From Paraglaciecola sp. (GTDB lineage: Bacteria > Pseudomonadota > Gammaproteobacteria > Enterobacterales > Alteromonadaceae): DNA of 64,000 nucleotides. The position numbers and the translations under genes were made by a program. The notes beneath the pieces are model-generated. The model did not search any database and was not told the DNA's origin. It saw nothing but the letters and a program-made list of their open reading frames with translations. Positions 28,542 to 38,872 of the stretch are shown piece after piece; position 1 is the first letter of the stretch, and each line of letters opens with the position of its first letter. The stretch spans positions 124,001 through 188,000 of the forward strand of contig JAACSL010000002.1 in assembly GCA_009993955.1 (NCBI GenBank). Reading direction: 5' to 3'.

Positions 28542-29261
28542 ATGCCTGATTTAGTCCAAAAAACGACAAAAAACAATATCTTACTTTTTGATCAAAGCCT
28601 ATTGCCAGAAATGACTGATGAGATGTTTAAGCATGACTATTGGTACGACCAACATAAAGTCATCGGTCAGGCTATGGGTCGCGGTACCACCTTATTTTTT
28701 ACACACAACGGTCAGCAGTTTGTATTACGCCACTATCGTCGCGGTGGCCTGATTGCTAAACTTATTCAAGACCGCTACTTCTATACCGGTTTGGCCAACA
28801 GTCGAGCATGGCGGGAGTTTCATTTATTGAATCAGGCTAACACCCTAGGACTACCCGTGCCTCGCGCGGCAGCGATGTGGGTGCAGAGGCAAGGCTTGTT
28901 TTACCGTGCGGACATTATTTTAACGAAGATCCCTCACGCCATCGATGTGTTTACCTTGCTGAAACAACAAACATTGTCAGCACCTCTGTGGCGTGCCATC
29001 GGGGCGGCAATCCGACAATTGCATGATGCTCAGATTTACCATCATGATTTAAATATTCACAATTTGATGGTGGATGACAAGCATAAGGTGTGGTTAATTG
29101 ATTTTGATAAATGCGCCCAGAAGACGGGAAACACTTGGAAGGCTGCCAATATGCAGCGCTTGTTACGTTCGTTAAACAAAGAAAAAAATAAACAAAGCGT
29201 GTTTCACTTTAGAGCAGAAAATTGGCAGCAATGCAGTGAGGGTTATCAGGGCAAGGTATGA
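28542..29261 (+). CDS. kdkA: 3-deoxy-D-manno-octulosonic acid kinase
   Basis: 239 residues from ATG 28542; the frame is open to 28509. It is a small RIO/Kdo-kinase-like fold: GRGTTLFF glycine loop, VLRHYRRGGLIAKLIQDRYFYTG, SRAWREFHLL, catalytic HHDLNIHNLMVD and metal-binding VWLIDFDKC. KdkA phosphorylates the 4-OH of Kdo in lipopolysaccharide of species with one Kdo residue. It is followed closely by coaD. Confidence 0.94.
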   Translation: MPDLVQKTTKNNILLFDQSLLPEMTDEMFKHDYWYDQHKVIGQAMGRGTTLFFTHNGQQFVLRHYRRGGLIAKLIQDRYFYTGLANSRAWREFHLLNQANTLGLPVPRAAAMWVQRQGLFYRADIILTKIPHAIDVFTLLKQQTLSAPLWRAIGAAIRQLHDAQIYHHDLNIHNLMVDDKHKVWLIDFDKCAQKTGNTWKAANMQRLLRSLNKEKNKQSVFHFRAENWQQCSEGYQGKV

Positions 29262-29834
<573 letters not shown>

Positions 29835-29840
29835 ATCAAA

Positions 29841-30653
29841 CTACGTTTGGCAGTGACCACAAAAAAACGTATTGCGCTGACCAATGGTCAGCGACTCAAT
29901 AGATGATCCACAAGCCACACATGGCTGCGCCGCCCGACCATAGACGCGAAGCGCTTGGGCAAAATACCCCGGTTTACCGTCCGCTTGAGCAAAATCTTTG
30001 AGGGTAGTGCCTCCTTGGTCGATAGCGGCTTGCAGTATCTGTTTTATGCTAGTGCCCAGACTTAAGTAGGCTTTTAGACTGACTTTGCCCGCAGCCTTGC
30101 GGGGATCAATACCCGCCAGAAATAATGATTCACTGGCGTAAATATTGCCAACACCCACCACTATTTTGTTATCCATGATAAAAGATTTCACTGCCACCAA
30201 CTTGTTGCGTGACAGTTGATAAAGACGCCGTCCATCAAAGTCTGTTGTTAATGGCTCTGGACCAAGGGTAGTCAGTACACTCAGTGCTGGTAAACCTTGT
30301 CCCTGCCATAAACAAGCGCCGAAACGACGGGCATCATTGAAGCGCAGACACACGCCATTTTCTAATACGATGTCAATGTGGTCATGTTTTTTCACTGGTG
30401 TGTCGGCATTGACGATATGCAGTCGCCCAGACATGCCAAGGTGCAATACTATGCTACCCAATGTCGTATCAATCAGCAGGTATTTAGCGCGGCGTCTTAC
30501 TTGTTCAATGACCAAACCTTCAGCCAGATGAATGTCGTGAGGCACAGGCCAGCGCAACTGAGGTTGACGCACGATAATTTTGCTAATGCGTTGGTGTAGC
30601 AGGTGGGGCGTTATGCCTAGTCGACTGACCTCAACCTCTGGTAACTCAGGCAT
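29841..30653 (-). CDS. mutM: Formamidopyrimidine-DNA glycosylase (MutM/Fpg)
   Basis: 270 residues when started at ATG 30653, which places the catalytic proline at position 2 (MPELPEVEVSR). Family features are the PELPEVE N-terminus, LHLGMSGRLHI, the helix-two-turn-helix IYASESLFLAGIDP and the C-terminal zinc finger CVACGSSIES ... FFCGHC. It removes 8-oxoguanine and ring-opened purines. The start overlaps the end of the upstream hypothetical gene by 8 bp, so the two probably form one transcript. Confidence 0.98.
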   Translation of the reverse strand: MPELPEVEVSRLGITPHLLHQRISKIIVRQPQLRWPVPHDIHLAEGLVIEQVRRRAKYLLIDTTLGSIVLHLGMSGRLHIVNADTPVKKHDHIDIVLENGVCLRFNDARRFGACLWQGQGLPALSVLTTLGPEPLTTDFDGRRLYQLSRNKLVAVKSFIMDNKIVVGVGNIYASESLFLAGIDPRKAAGKVSLKAYLSLGTSIKQILQAAIDQGGTTLKDFAQADGKPGYFAQALRVYGRAAQPCVACGSSIESLTIGQRNTFFCGHCQT

Positions 30654-31122
30654 GTGGAGGCTCCGCCAGACGTAAGTCATCAAATGTGCTGCCCTGCAAC
30701 TGAAAAACTTGCTGTTGATACAAAACCAAGGTTACATCGCCTACTTTGAATAATTCATATTTGTGTGTTTGCCCTTGACCCAGCAAGGAAATAATCACCA
30801 CCTGTGAAACGCTGGCGTCTGACAAGGCCAAATTTTCTGTTGAGGCTTGTGTAGTAGCAGTTTGCCACTGAGTAACTAACTTTTCGATTTGCTCGATGTC
30901 AGCACTGCAGCCTACACAGCGCCAACTCTTTGCAATGCGCTCAACTTGATAAGAGCCAAAATCGACTGTGCTGATCTGGGCGTCGCTTGGCAATAGGTGG
31001 TTATCAACTATGTTGTCGCTGCCACCATTTAAAAAATTGGAGGTGCGATTAAACAACAAAATGAGCACCAGCATGCTGATAATGAGTACATTATTCCAAG
31101 CACGTTGTGTAAGTTTTAGCAT
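30646..31122 (-). CDS. Conserved hypothetical single-span membrane protein upstream of mutM
   Basis: 158 residues from ATG 31122 (a GTG two codons earlier is possible). One N-terminal hydrophobic helix (VLIISMLVLILLFN) anchors a soluble domain with a CVGCSADIEQIE cysteine pair and beta-rich ends (THKYELFKVGDVTLVLYQQQVFQLQ). I do not recognise a named family. The 8-bp overlap with mutM suggests co-expression, perhaps only positional. Confidence 0.8.
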   Translation of the reverse strand: MLKLTQRAWNNVLIISMLVLILLFNRTSNFLNGGSDNIVDNHLLPSDAQISTVDFGSYQVERIAKSWRCVGCSADIEQIEKLVTQWQTATTQASTENLALSDASVSQVVIISLLGQGQTHKYELFKVGDVTLVLYQQQVFQLQGSTFDDLRLAEPPHA

Positions 31123-31194
31123 GAGCACAAAAAATCAAGTGGCGAGACTGGCAGTATCGCATAAGCCTAGGTGGGTTGACTATGTTTGCAATAC

Positions 31195-31220
31195 GCAAAA
31201 AACCCGGCAAATGCCGGGTT
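31195..31220 (-). terminator. Rho-independent terminator after rpmG
   Basis: The minus strand reads AACCCGGCA-TT-TGCCGGGTT and then a run of T (as A-run at 31195-31200 on the plus strand), about 25 bp after the rpmG stop. Confidence 0.93.
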
Positions 31221-31245
31221 CTTCAGGAGACAAAACCAGTAAAAA

Positions 31246-31401
31246 TTACTTAATCTTGGCTTCTTTAAACAACACGTGCTGACGAATTTTAGGATCAAAC
31301 TTTTTGATCTCCATTTTGCCAGGCATATTACGTTTGTTTTTATCGGTAGTGTAGTAGTAACCAGTACCAGCAGTAGACACTAATTTAATTTTATCACGCA
31401 T
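31246..31401 (-). CDS. rpmG: 50S ribosomal protein L33
   Basis: A 51-residue gene translated by hand: [19 protein letters not shown] followed by [18 protein letters not shown] and ending KEAKIK. It has no CxxC pairs, so it is the zinc-free form of L33. It lies 11 bp downstream of rpmB and is followed by a strong terminator, giving the usual rpmB-rpmG operon of Gammaproteobacteria. Confidence 0.98.
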   Translation of the reverse strand: MRDKIKLVSTAGTGYYYTTDKNKRNMPGKMEIKKFDPKIRQHVLFKEAKIK

Positions 31402-31412
31402 GATCTGGTTCC

Positions 31413-31649
31413 TTAAATTTTAACGCCGTTGGTACGCAAATCAGCTAGTACTGAGTCGATACCTTTTTTATCAATAATACGCATACCTTTAGTAGATAAG
31501 CGTAACTTAACGAAACGGTTTTCACTTTCAACCCAAAAACGGTGGGTTTGCAAGTTGGGCAAAAAGCGGCGACGAGTCGCGTTTTTAGCGTGCGAGCGGT
31601 TGTTACCTACCGCTGGCCCTTTGCCAGTAACTAAACATACTCTGGACAT
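31413..31649 (-). CDS. rpmB: 50S ribosomal protein L28
   Basis: 78 residues from ATG 31649: [20 protein letters not shown], then the conserved [17 protein letters not shown] and the basic end. The open frame reaches 31772, but family length and the start MSR fix the ATG. It is the first gene of rpmB-rpmG; the promoter should lie in 31650-31800, which is AT-rich. Confidence 0.98.
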   Translation of the reverse strand: MSRVCLVTGKGPAVGNNRSHAKNATRRRFLPNLQTHRFWVESENRFVKLRLSTKGMRIIDKKGIDSVLADLRTNGVKI

Positions 31650-31905
31650 CGTATTGTCTCCAAACAATCTAAAAAATTTTAGCCTCTGACAAGAAACACT
31701 AAGCAACGTGCCAGTTAACGCTATTACAAGAGGGCGCATTTTATACAGCAAAGGCCTATTCTGTTCAAGCAAAATGTACAGTAAATCTGCAGATTTACGC
31801 TTTCACCGCTTTTTAACCTTCAACTCAAGGTGACTTTTGCGTTATTTTAGCCTGAATCCGTCTAACTGCGAACAGTTCCTCCAACTCACGTTTACTCTAC
31901 GTCAC

Positions 31906-32901
31906 TTACACCGAACGGCTTTGCATGAAATATTTATAGCTAAACCTCAACCACTGCAAAATATGCCAATGCTGCCAATAAACAGCAGATAGTTTTTTTT
32001 TGCTCCAATTTATTTGCTGATGAAACAAGGTGTAGAACTTCAACTGCTCTTTGTGACTCAGCAGTTTATGCCTACGTCCATCACGCATGTTGCCTACCAG
32101 AAGCTCAAAGGCAAATTCACTGAAAAATAATCTCGATTTATCACTCAGTTCAGGGAGGTGATGTTGCCAAAGTGTCAGCACACCCTCCAAGGCGCAAGCG
32201 GTATCTTCTAAACGCTGGCGTGTGTAGGTAGCCAAAATACTGTTGGGTCGTTTGCGATAAGCGACCCAGCACGATGGTTGATAAAAGTAACTTTCTGCCC
32301 GTAAACCCAGTCTCGGGGTTACCACAATATCTTCCATCAATCGCCCCACAGGGAAACTCAGTGTATCAGCCCATAAACTACGCTTTGAAATTTTTGACCA
32401 AATATGCAGTTTCTTGCGACGGAAAAGGCCCTGAAAAAACAGTTCTTTATCAGTGAACAAACGAGCCGTTGGCCCACGAAATGACACTTTCTTGCGAGTT
32501 TTCTGCGGGTAGATGACTTGGTAGTCACATAAGACAATATCGGGGGAGTGCAGACTTACAATATTGTGCAAATGCGCAATAGCTCCTTCCATTAAGTAAT
32601 CATCTGAGTCGAGAAACCACACATAGCGTCCTTGAGCCGCGTGTAAGAGAGTATTGCGAGCAGCACTTAAACCGGCGTTTTTGCCATGTTTTAACACGGT
32701 GACAGGAAACCAAGCTTGATTTGCGATGGACTCCAAGATCAACAGAGAATCATCGGTGGAACAATCGTCTACCACAATAATTTCTACACCTACCTTAGCC
32801 TGAGTCAGCACAGAGTTAAGGCACTGCCGTAAATACGCTTCCACGTTATAAACTGGAATTAAAATGCTGAGCCAGATTGGACTTTTCAGTGTCATTTCCA
32901 T
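31906..32901 (-). CDS. Glycosyltransferase family 2
   Basis: 331 residues from ATG 32901 (AAGGTAA upstream); the frame is open to 32937. It is a GT-A fold enzyme: LSILIPVYNVEAYLRQCLNSVL, IIVVDDCSTDDS, GLSAARNTLLHAAQGRYVWFLDSDDYL with the DxD metal/sugar site. It likely adds a sugar to a surface glycan; substrate unknown. It is separated from the next glycosyltransferase (33129) by a terminator, so each has its own transcript. Confidence 0.93.
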   Translation of the reverse strand: MEMTLKSPIWLSILIPVYNVEAYLRQCLNSVLTQAKVGVEIIVVDDCSTDDSLLILESIANQAWFPVTVLKHGKNAGLSAARNTLLHAAQGRYVWFLDSDDYLMEGAIAHLHNIVSLHSPDIVLCDYQVIYPQKTRKKVSFRGPTARLFTDKELFFQGLFRRKKLHIWSKISKRSLWADTLSFPVGRLMEDIVVTPRLGLRAESYFYQPSCWVAYRKRPNSILATYTRQRLEDTACALEGVLTLWQHHLPELSDKSRLFFSEFAFELLVGNMRDGRRHKLLSHKEQLKFYTLFHQQINWSKKKLSAVYWQHWHILQWLRFSYKYFMQSRSV

Positions 32902-33092
32902 TATGCAATTACCTTGAGCAATTGTTGATTTGAACAACTAAAACACGATAAACAGCTTGATGATTAAGCTGAAAAATTGACCATTACTGGCCAAATTCAT
33001 TGATGCAGTTTGAGATAGGTCGAGGCGTGAATCTGTAAACATTCGCGCTGAATTTGTTACAAATTGCTTGGGTTGACGGGGTGTAGGTACCC

Positions 33093-33112
33093 AAAAAAAC
33101 CTCGAGACGAGG
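33093..33112 (-). terminator. Rho-independent terminator after the GT4 gene at 33129
   Basis: On the minus strand CCTCG-TCT-CGAGG is followed by seven T. The stem is short (5 bp) but GC-rich and lies just after the stop at 33129. Confidence 0.8.
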
Positions 33113-33128
33113 CCTGATAGTCGATGGC

Positions 33129-34232
33129 TTATCTGGGAGAGTTTGTATTTTCTACTAGGCCTCTGAACAGTGACATATAAGCACCTGCCATGTTCTCAAT
33201 GGAAAATTCTGTCAATGCTTTGTTTTGACCTCGATGAGCAAGATTTTCAGTCACCCTTGGGTTATCTAATAAATACATAATTGCATCAGCAAGGGCCTGC
33301 GGTGACTGTGGCTCAACTAAGTAACCATCCACCTTGTGCTCAATCATTTCTTGTACACCCACGACTCGACTGCCGATGACCGCGCAACCCGCAGCCATAG
33401 CTTCAATCAGAGCAAGAGGCATACCTTCGTAATGAGTGCTTAATACAAACAGTTGAGTTTCCGCTAAGAGCGTGGGTAAATTTTGGCAATGCCCCAAAAA
33501 TTCAATCTGCTCCTGCAGCTGCAAACTATCGACCAGGGCTTGAGCTTTGGCCAAATGACGTTTATTGCCCAAACCAGCAAAACGCAGTTTTACCAGCCTA
33601 CCTTGTGTTTTCAGAAGATTAACGGCATGAATCAAGGTGCTTTGATCTTTTTGCCGAGCAAAACGTGCCGCCATGAGAAGTTCCGGCTTGCGTTGATTAA
33701 AATCAGTGCCCGACGCTGACTGGAATACGTGTGTGTTGATGCCATTGTTGATGGCCATGGTTTTTTCCGGTGCAAAACCAAGTTTTAACAGACTTTGTTT
33801 CACGCCCTCAGAGCAACCAACAATGGCATCCGTAAACTGACTCAACCACTTTGCTTGTTTGAGCCTGAATCGGGTGTAGCGCTCGCGAGAGTTATGCTCC
33901 ACGTGTATCATGTGCGGTACCTTGGCTAGTAATCCAGCATACCGCCCCCACAAATGCTCGCTAAACCCATGCACCACTAAAATGTCGGGTTTTTGGCGTC
34001 GACACACCCGATATAATTGAAAAACCGTGAGTAAATGAAAAGCACCTGACACCACCTCAGTCTGAATACCTTGCGCACGGATCTGCGCTATTTTGCTTGC
34101 ACTGGTTGAGCTTTTTTTACGCAGCACTAGGGTAGATTGGATATCTTCACTTTGATTGGTGGCCAGAATAATTGACTTGGCAACATTGGTAGACCCTGAA
34201 AAGCCGCCTGAGACAAAGTGAATGACACGCAT
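33129..34232 (-). CDS. Glycosyltransferase family 4
   Basis: 367 residues from ATG 34232 with AAGGAA upstream; earlier codons to 34313 are not supported. N-terminal MRVIHFVSGGFSGSTNVAKS and a donor domain with LLMAARFARQKDQSTLIHAV, IEFLGHCQNL and THYEGMPLALIEAMAAGCAVIGS (EX7E-like) mark a GT-B enzyme. It probably acts in O-antigen, core or exopolysaccharide synthesis. Substrate unknown. Monocistronic, with a terminator behind. Confidence 0.93.
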   Translation of the reverse strand: MRVIHFVSGGFSGSTNVAKSIILATNQSEDIQSTLVLRKKSSTSASKIAQIRAQGIQTEVVSGAFHLLTVFQLYRVCRRQKPDILVVHGFSEHLWGRYAGLLAKVPHMIHVEHNSRERYTRFRLKQAKWLSQFTDAIVGCSEGVKQSLLKLGFAPEKTMAINNGINTHVFQSASGTDFNQRKPELLMAARFARQKDQSTLIHAVNLLKTQGRLVKLRFAGLGNKRHLAKAQALVDSLQLQEQIEFLGHCQNLPTLLAETQLFVLSTHYEGMPLALIEAMAAGCAVIGSRVVGVQEMIEHKVDGYLVEPQSPQALADAIMYLLDNPRVTENLAHRGQNKALTEFSIENMAGAYMSLFRGLVENTNSPR

Positions 34233-34387
34233 TGAAATTCCTTGCTTAACATACTGGACAACGATGAGACACACCACAAAGGTGTTGGTCTTCAATTTGA
34301 ACGATAGCAACATAGTAACATTTTTTACCAGTCACCATGCATTGGCTTGGTAAACAAGATATAAAATATCTATGCCAAAAACGCAGT

Positions 34388-35062
34388 CTACAACAAGCCA
34401 CGCTGAGCAAAAGATACCGCGTCACCATCGCCGATCACAAAATGATCAAGGACTTTGATATCCACTAATCCCATGGCATTTTGAATACGTTGTGTAATGT
34501 GCTGATCGGCCTGACTTGGTTCTGCCACACCTGAGGGATGATTGTGGGCGAGGATCACCGCAGCCGCATTGTCATCTAGCGCCTGTTTAACTAAAACACG
34601 AGGATACACGCTAGCACTATCAATGGTGCCATAAAACATCGCTCTGTATTTGATTAAGCGGTGCTGACTGTCTAAACACAACATGGCAAAGACTTCTTGA
34701 GGTTGATCACGCAAAGCAGCCAATAAATATTGTTTGGTGGCTTCAACTGAAGTCAGCGCGTCAACCTTGTCTAATTTTTCTGCTAAGTAACGTTTTGACA
34801 TTTCGACACAAGCTTGCAATTGCACAAACTTGGCTTGGCCTAAGCCTTTCACTTGGCAAAAGTTAAACTCGGATGCACCAAGTAACCCTCGTAAACTGCC
34901 AAAATTACCCAGCAAATCCCGGGCTAAATCCACTGCATTAGTGCCTTTTATGCCAGTGCGCAAAAAAATGGCTAATAGCTCGGCATCGGACAGGCTATGG
35001 GCGCCAATTTTGAGTAATTTTTCTCGGGGTCTTTCGTCACTTGGCCATTGTGAAATCTTCAT
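34388..35062 (-). CDS. radC: RadC/DUF2466 family JAB-domain protein
   Basis: 224 residues. A helix-hairpin-helix part ([16 protein letters not shown] and [12 protein letters not shown]) precedes a JAB/MPN metalloprotease-like domain with the zinc motif [15 protein letters not shown] (HxHP(x)nD). The family's role is unsettled; the original repair-gene claim for E. coli radC was withdrawn. It is divergent from coaBC, the common radC-dfp arrangement. Confidence 0.96.
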   Translation of the reverse strand: MKISQWPSDERPREKLLKIGAHSLSDAELLAIFLRTGIKGTNAVDLARDLLGNFGSLRGLLGASEFNFCQVKGLGQAKFVQLQACVEMSKRYLAEKLDKVDALTSVEATKQYLLAALRDQPQEVFAMLCLDSQHRLIKYRAMFYGTIDSASVYPRVLVKQALDDNAAAVILAHNHPSGVAEPSQADQHITQRIQNAMGLVDIKVLDHFVIGDGDAVSFAQRGLL

Positions 35063-35199
35063 GCATCCTTGCCTTTGATAGTTTGTGGGACTTTTCTATT
35101 CGACATCAGTGATGAGTTGAACAAAATAAGCCTAGCAAAAGGCGGGTGATCCAGCCAATAATGTGATTAAATTTGCTTTTGTTTACCTTGCATTGATTC

Positions 35200-36399
35200 A
35201 TGTCCATCGCGAATAACAATATTTTATTAGGTATTACTGGCGGCATTGCGGCTTATAAAACGCCTGATTTGGTGCGCAAATTGAAAGCGCAAGGTGCTAA
35301 TGTCAGAGTGGTAACAACGTCATCAGCGGCTGAATTTGTCAGCCCTCTCGCCCTGCAAGCTGTGTCTGGTAATCCGGTCTCTTCAGACTTACTCGACAAA
35401 GATGCAGAAGCCGCCATGGGCCACATTGAATTAGCAAAATGGGCCGATATCTTATTGATTGCCCCCACTACCGCTAACTTCATGGCAAAATTAGCCTTAG
35501 GTTTAGCTGATGATTTACTGTCAACGCTTTGTTTAGCCACCACTGCCCCCATTTTCATTGCGCCTGCCATGAATCAACAAATGTGGCGAGCTGCCGCGAC
35601 TCAGCATAATTTACATACCTTACTCAGCCGCCAAATCACGGTGCTCGGTCCGGCTGCGGGTGAACAAGCATGCGGAGACGTTGGGCTAGGACGAATGCTC
35701 GAACCTCAAGAGATAGTCGAGCTATTACATAATAAGTGCGAGTCGCCCCGTCCACTTTTACATGGCAAAAAAGTGGTATTAACCGCGGGACCGACCCGTG
35801 AAGAGATCGATCCGGTTCGCTATATCACCAATCACAGTTCAGGCAAAATGGGTTACGCTTTAGCCGCTGCTGCCCAACAATTAGGGGCAAAAGTATGCTT
35901 GGTGAGTGGCCCAACTCAGCTCACTGCACCGCAGGGAGTAGAGCTGATTAATGTGCAAAGCGCAGATCAGATGCATCAAGCTGTCATGGCCAATATGGCG
36001 CACTGCGACATTTTTGTGGCTTGTGCGGCCGTTGCTGACTATCGCCCCATCAATAAAACTCCACAAAAGATCAAGAAAAAGGAAAATGAGTTAACACTTA
36101 CTTTTGTTAAGAACCCTGATATTCTTAGTGATGTCGCCCATTTACCTCATCCGCCGTTTACTGTAGGGTTCGCCGCAGAAACGCAAAATGTGCGCGATTA
36201 TGCTTTGGCCAAGTTACACGCCAAAAAGTTAAATATGATTGCTGCCAACGATGTATCAGATAGCAAAATTGGCTTTAACAGTGAGCAAAATGCCCTAAAT
36301 GTATTTTGGTCAGAGGGTGAAAAAGTGTTACCCGTGACGGATAAACATACACTTGCTCGGCAACTTATGACCTTGGTAGCAGAGCAACTAACTGAATAA
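35200..36399 (+). CDS. coaBC: Bifunctional phosphopantothenoylcysteine decarboxylase / phosphopantothenate-cysteine ligase
   Basis: 399 residues. The N-terminal CoaC domain (about 1-185) has the flavin-binding GGIAAYKTPDL, the active-site PTTANFMAKLALGLADDLLS and PAMNQQMW; the C-terminal CoaB domain (about 190-399) has TAGPTREEIDPVRYITNHSSGKMG and KKKENELTLTFVKNPDIL. It catalyses two successive steps of coenzyme A synthesis. The next gene, slmA, is 27 bp downstream in the same direction. Confidence 0.98.
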   Translation: MSIANNNILLGITGGIAAYKTPDLVRKLKAQGANVRVVTTSSAAEFVSPLALQAVSGNPVSSDLLDKDAEAAMGHIELAKWADILLIAPTTANFMAKLALGLADDLLSTLCLATTAPIFIAPAMNQQMWRAAATQHNLHTLLSRQITVLGPAAGEQACGDVGLGRMLEPQEIVELLHNKCESPRPLLHGKKVVLTAGPTREEIDPVRYITNHSSGKMGYALAAAAQQLGAKVCLVSGPTQLTAPQGVELINVQSADQMHQAVMANMAHCDIFVACAAVADYRPINKTPQKIKKKENELTLTFVKNPDILSDVAHLPHPPFTVGFAAETQNVRDYALAKLHAKKLNMIAANDVSDSKIGFNSEQNALNVFWSEGEKVLPVTDKHTLARQLMTLVAEQLTE

Positions 36400-36426
36400 T
36401 TTTATTTATAGCATTAGGATCCAGTA

Positions 36427-37017
36427 ATGCCCGCAACAAAACGCCCCAATCGCCGCGCTCAAATTCTTCAAGCGTTGGCCAGTATGTTACAAACGAGCCC
36501 AGGCCAGCGTATAACCACGGCAAAGCTTGCTGCCCATGTTGGTGTGTCAGAAGCTGCCCTATATCGTCATTTCCCAAGCAAAGCGAGAATGTTCGAGGGC
36601 TTAATTGAGTTCATAGAGGAAACGCTGTTTTCGAGGATCAATAAGATCCTTAACGAAGAGAAAGATACCGCAACGCGGGTGCAACTTATTTTGCATCTTA
36701 TTTTAGGTTTTGCTGAAAAAAACCCTGGTATCACCCGTATTTTAAATGGCGATGCACTGATGGGAGAGCAAGATCGCTTACGTGAACGCATCACTCAACT
36801 ATTCGAACGTTTAGAAACGCAAATGAAACAGGTATTACGTGAGCGTAAACTCCGCGAAGGCAAAAGCCTACCCGCTGACGAAGGGCTGATTGCCAACATG
36901 TTGGTGTGTTATGCAGATGGGCGGATCAATCAATTTATTCGCAGTGAGTTTACTCGACGCCCTACCGAAGGTTTTGCTGAACAGTGGCAGTTTATTAATA
37001 AACAATTTTTTAACTGA
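36427..37017 (+). CDS. slmA: Nucleoid occlusion factor SlmA
   Basis: 196 residues, the family length. It is a TetR-fold DNA-binding protein with [34 protein letters not shown] and the SlmA-type tail [22 protein letters not shown]. SlmA binds sites over the nucleoid and blocks FtsZ ring formation there. The coaBC-slmA order is conserved and a bidirectional terminator follows. Confidence 0.96.
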   Translation: MPATKRPNRRAQILQALASMLQTSPGQRITTAKLAAHVGVSEAALYRHFPSKARMFEGLIEFIEETLFSRINKILNEEKDTATRVQLILHLILGFAEKNPGITRILNGDALMGEQDRLRERITQLFERLETQMKQVLRERKLREGKSLPADEGLIANMLVCYADGRINQFIRSEFTRRPTEGFAEQWQFINKQFFN

Positions 37018-37029
37018 AGCATCTGAATC

Positions 37030-37058
37030 AAAAAGCGGACCTATTGGTCCGCTTTTTT
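37030..37058. terminator. Bidirectional Rho-independent terminator between slmA and the M28 gene
   Basis: AAAAAGCGGACC-TATT-GGTCCGCTTTTTT: a 12-bp stem with T-runs on both strands, placed between convergent genes. Confidence 0.95.
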
Positions 37059-37084
37059 AATAGCCTGAAACACTGGTGTTTTAC

Positions 37085-38719
37085 TTATTTAGAAAACGTA
37101 TCGCCAAAAAAGTCGCCTTTATTCCAGCTTGAACGCTCAGCCTGGTTAGCCAAGGTTAAACCTATTTGGAAGTTCACTTCGGCAAACTTAGTCGCTGCTT
37201 TCCAGTTGAACACCTGATTAAAGTCATCCCCAGGTTTGTGATAATTTGTGCTAATAAACGTATTAAACACTTTACTGCCATCTACCTCTGGATCGGCTGA
37301 CTGTAAACCGGGGACTAAAAATACCGCAGGCACACCTTGCTTAACAAAACTGTAGTGATCTGAACGAGTAAACAAGGCTTGTTCTGGCCACGGATCGGGA
37401 CTTAAGCTCAAGCCAATATTGTCTGCAGCTTTAGCAACGGAGGCTTTGAGATCACTGTGCTCTGCACCAAAGGCGATAACATCGGCAAATTCATAGGTCA
37501 ATATGGGCATGTCCAGATTGACATTTGCCACCATAGCGTCTTGAGGTACGGTAGGATTTTGTGCGAAATAATCAGATCCCAATAAACCTTTTTCTTCACC
37601 CGTAACCGCCACAAACAAAATTGAACGCTTGGGTTTTTGTGCCATTTGACTGAACAAACGCGCCGTTTCCAGCAATACTGACGTGCCACTTGCATTGTCC
37701 ATGGCACCATTATTGATCTTATCTTTTGCTACCGTCTTGGCAAAGCCGATATGGTCGGCATGAGCTGAATAAACAACATATTGTTTTTTAAGCTCTGGAT
37801 CAGAGCCTTCTAGAATAGCCACAACATTTGGACTGGATATTTGTTGATGTTCACTTCTTGATTCCAAATGCACACGGTAGGGCAACTCAAAACCTTTTGG
37901 TGAAGCATCTTCTTCCAACATCGCATAAATTTGTTCGAGGTTTTGTGGTGCATCGGCAAACACAATCTCGGCCGCTTCCTTGCTCAAGTAGGCGCCACCC
38001 AATAATTGCGGAAAAACATTAGCAGGTTGCCCAGCATTATCTAACCAACGCACACTGGGTGTGTGCAAGAAATTAAGTAAATTTTGATATGGGCGCACCT
38101 TTTCTGCTGTAGGTGTGCTGACTGTGATAAAACCTATTGCACCATGCTCAGTCGCATGTTTCTGTTTTTCATAGTTTGAACCGAAATGTGCGCCTTCTTC
38201 ACTTGGGAAAGACCGAGGTTTGCCGGACAATACAACCACGACCTTGCCTTCAACATCTAGCCCTTGATAGTCGTCATGATTTAGCTCAGGGGCAACGATA
38301 CCGTAGCCTGCAAAAACCATCTTGCCATCCAGCACCGCTTGTTCCGTCACAGGATTGGCACCCGATAAAAATTGCTTCGGATAACTTAATTCCACCTCAC
38401 CTTTCTCGTTGCTTAAGGTCATTTTAATTGAACTTTGATCAACATTGGCTTGGATAAAATTGATACGTTGCATAAACGTGCCATCGTCACCGGCGGGCTT
38501 AAGACCATATTTCTCAAATTCCGCAGCAATATATAAAGCGGCTATTTCATGTCCGCGTGCACCGGTATCTCGCCCTTCTAGTAGGTCGTCTGAGAGAAAT
38601 CTTAAGTGGGATTTAATGCGATTTGCGTCAGCACTAACGACTTCAGTGGGTTTGTCCCCTTGGCAAGCAGTCAGCATAAATCCAACTGTAAGACTTGCCA
38701 TGTATACGAGCTTTTTCAT
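37085..38719 (-). CDS. M28 family zinc peptidase, predicted lipoprotein
   Basis: 544 residues from ATG 38719. The N-terminus (VYMASLTVGFMLTAC) is a lipoprotein signal with lipobox LTAC. A PA-like insert (about 110-250) sits ahead of the M28 metallopeptidase core with YSAHADHIG (HxD), AMDNASGTSVLLE, VTGEEKGLLGSDYF and a late zinc histidine RSDHYSFVKQG. It is probably an aminopeptidase exposed in the periplasm or on the outer membrane, aiding peptide scavenging. It is convergent with slmA and divergent from a TetR gene. Confidence 0.94.
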   Translation of the reverse strand: MKKLVYMASLTVGFMLTACQGDKPTEVVSADANRIKSHLRFLSDDLLEGRDTGARGHEIAALYIAAEFEKYGLKPAGDDGTFMQRINFIQANVDQSSIKMTLSNEKGEVELSYPKQFLSGANPVTEQAVLDGKMVFAGYGIVAPELNHDDYQGLDVEGKVVVVLSGKPRSFPSEEGAHFGSNYEKQKHATEHGAIGFITVSTPTAEKVRPYQNLLNFLHTPSVRWLDNAGQPANVFPQLLGGAYLSKEAAEIVFADAPQNLEQIYAMLEEDASPKGFELPYRVHLESRSEHQQISSPNVVAILEGSDPELKKQYVVYSAHADHIGFAKTVAKDKINNGAMDNASGTSVLLETARLFSQMAQKPKRSILFVAVTGEEKGLLGSDYFAQNPTVPQDAMVANVNLDMPILTYEFADVIAFGAEHSDLKASVAKAADNIGLSLSPDPWPEQALFTRSDHYSFVKQGVPAVFLVPGLQSADPEVDGSKVFNTFISTNYHKPGDDFNQVFNWKAATKFAEVNFQIGLTLANQAERSSWNKGDFFGDTFSK

Positions 38720-38872
38720 GTACATCCTCTTCGTATGTTTTTTTGTGGCCTTACATTAAGCGACTTGCTGTTTGAAAGCCAGTGTAACGCATTAATTCTA
38801 AGTAGCTTGACAGAATAATTTTGTTCGCTAACCTTCAAAGAACATATATTCTAGAAAAGTTGTTGTGAAACA

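Noticed and set aside
31650-31772. N-terminal extension of rpmB to 119 residues
   Set aside because: L28 is 77-78 residues and the MSRVC start at 31649 is conserved; the extra codons are chance open frame in the leader.
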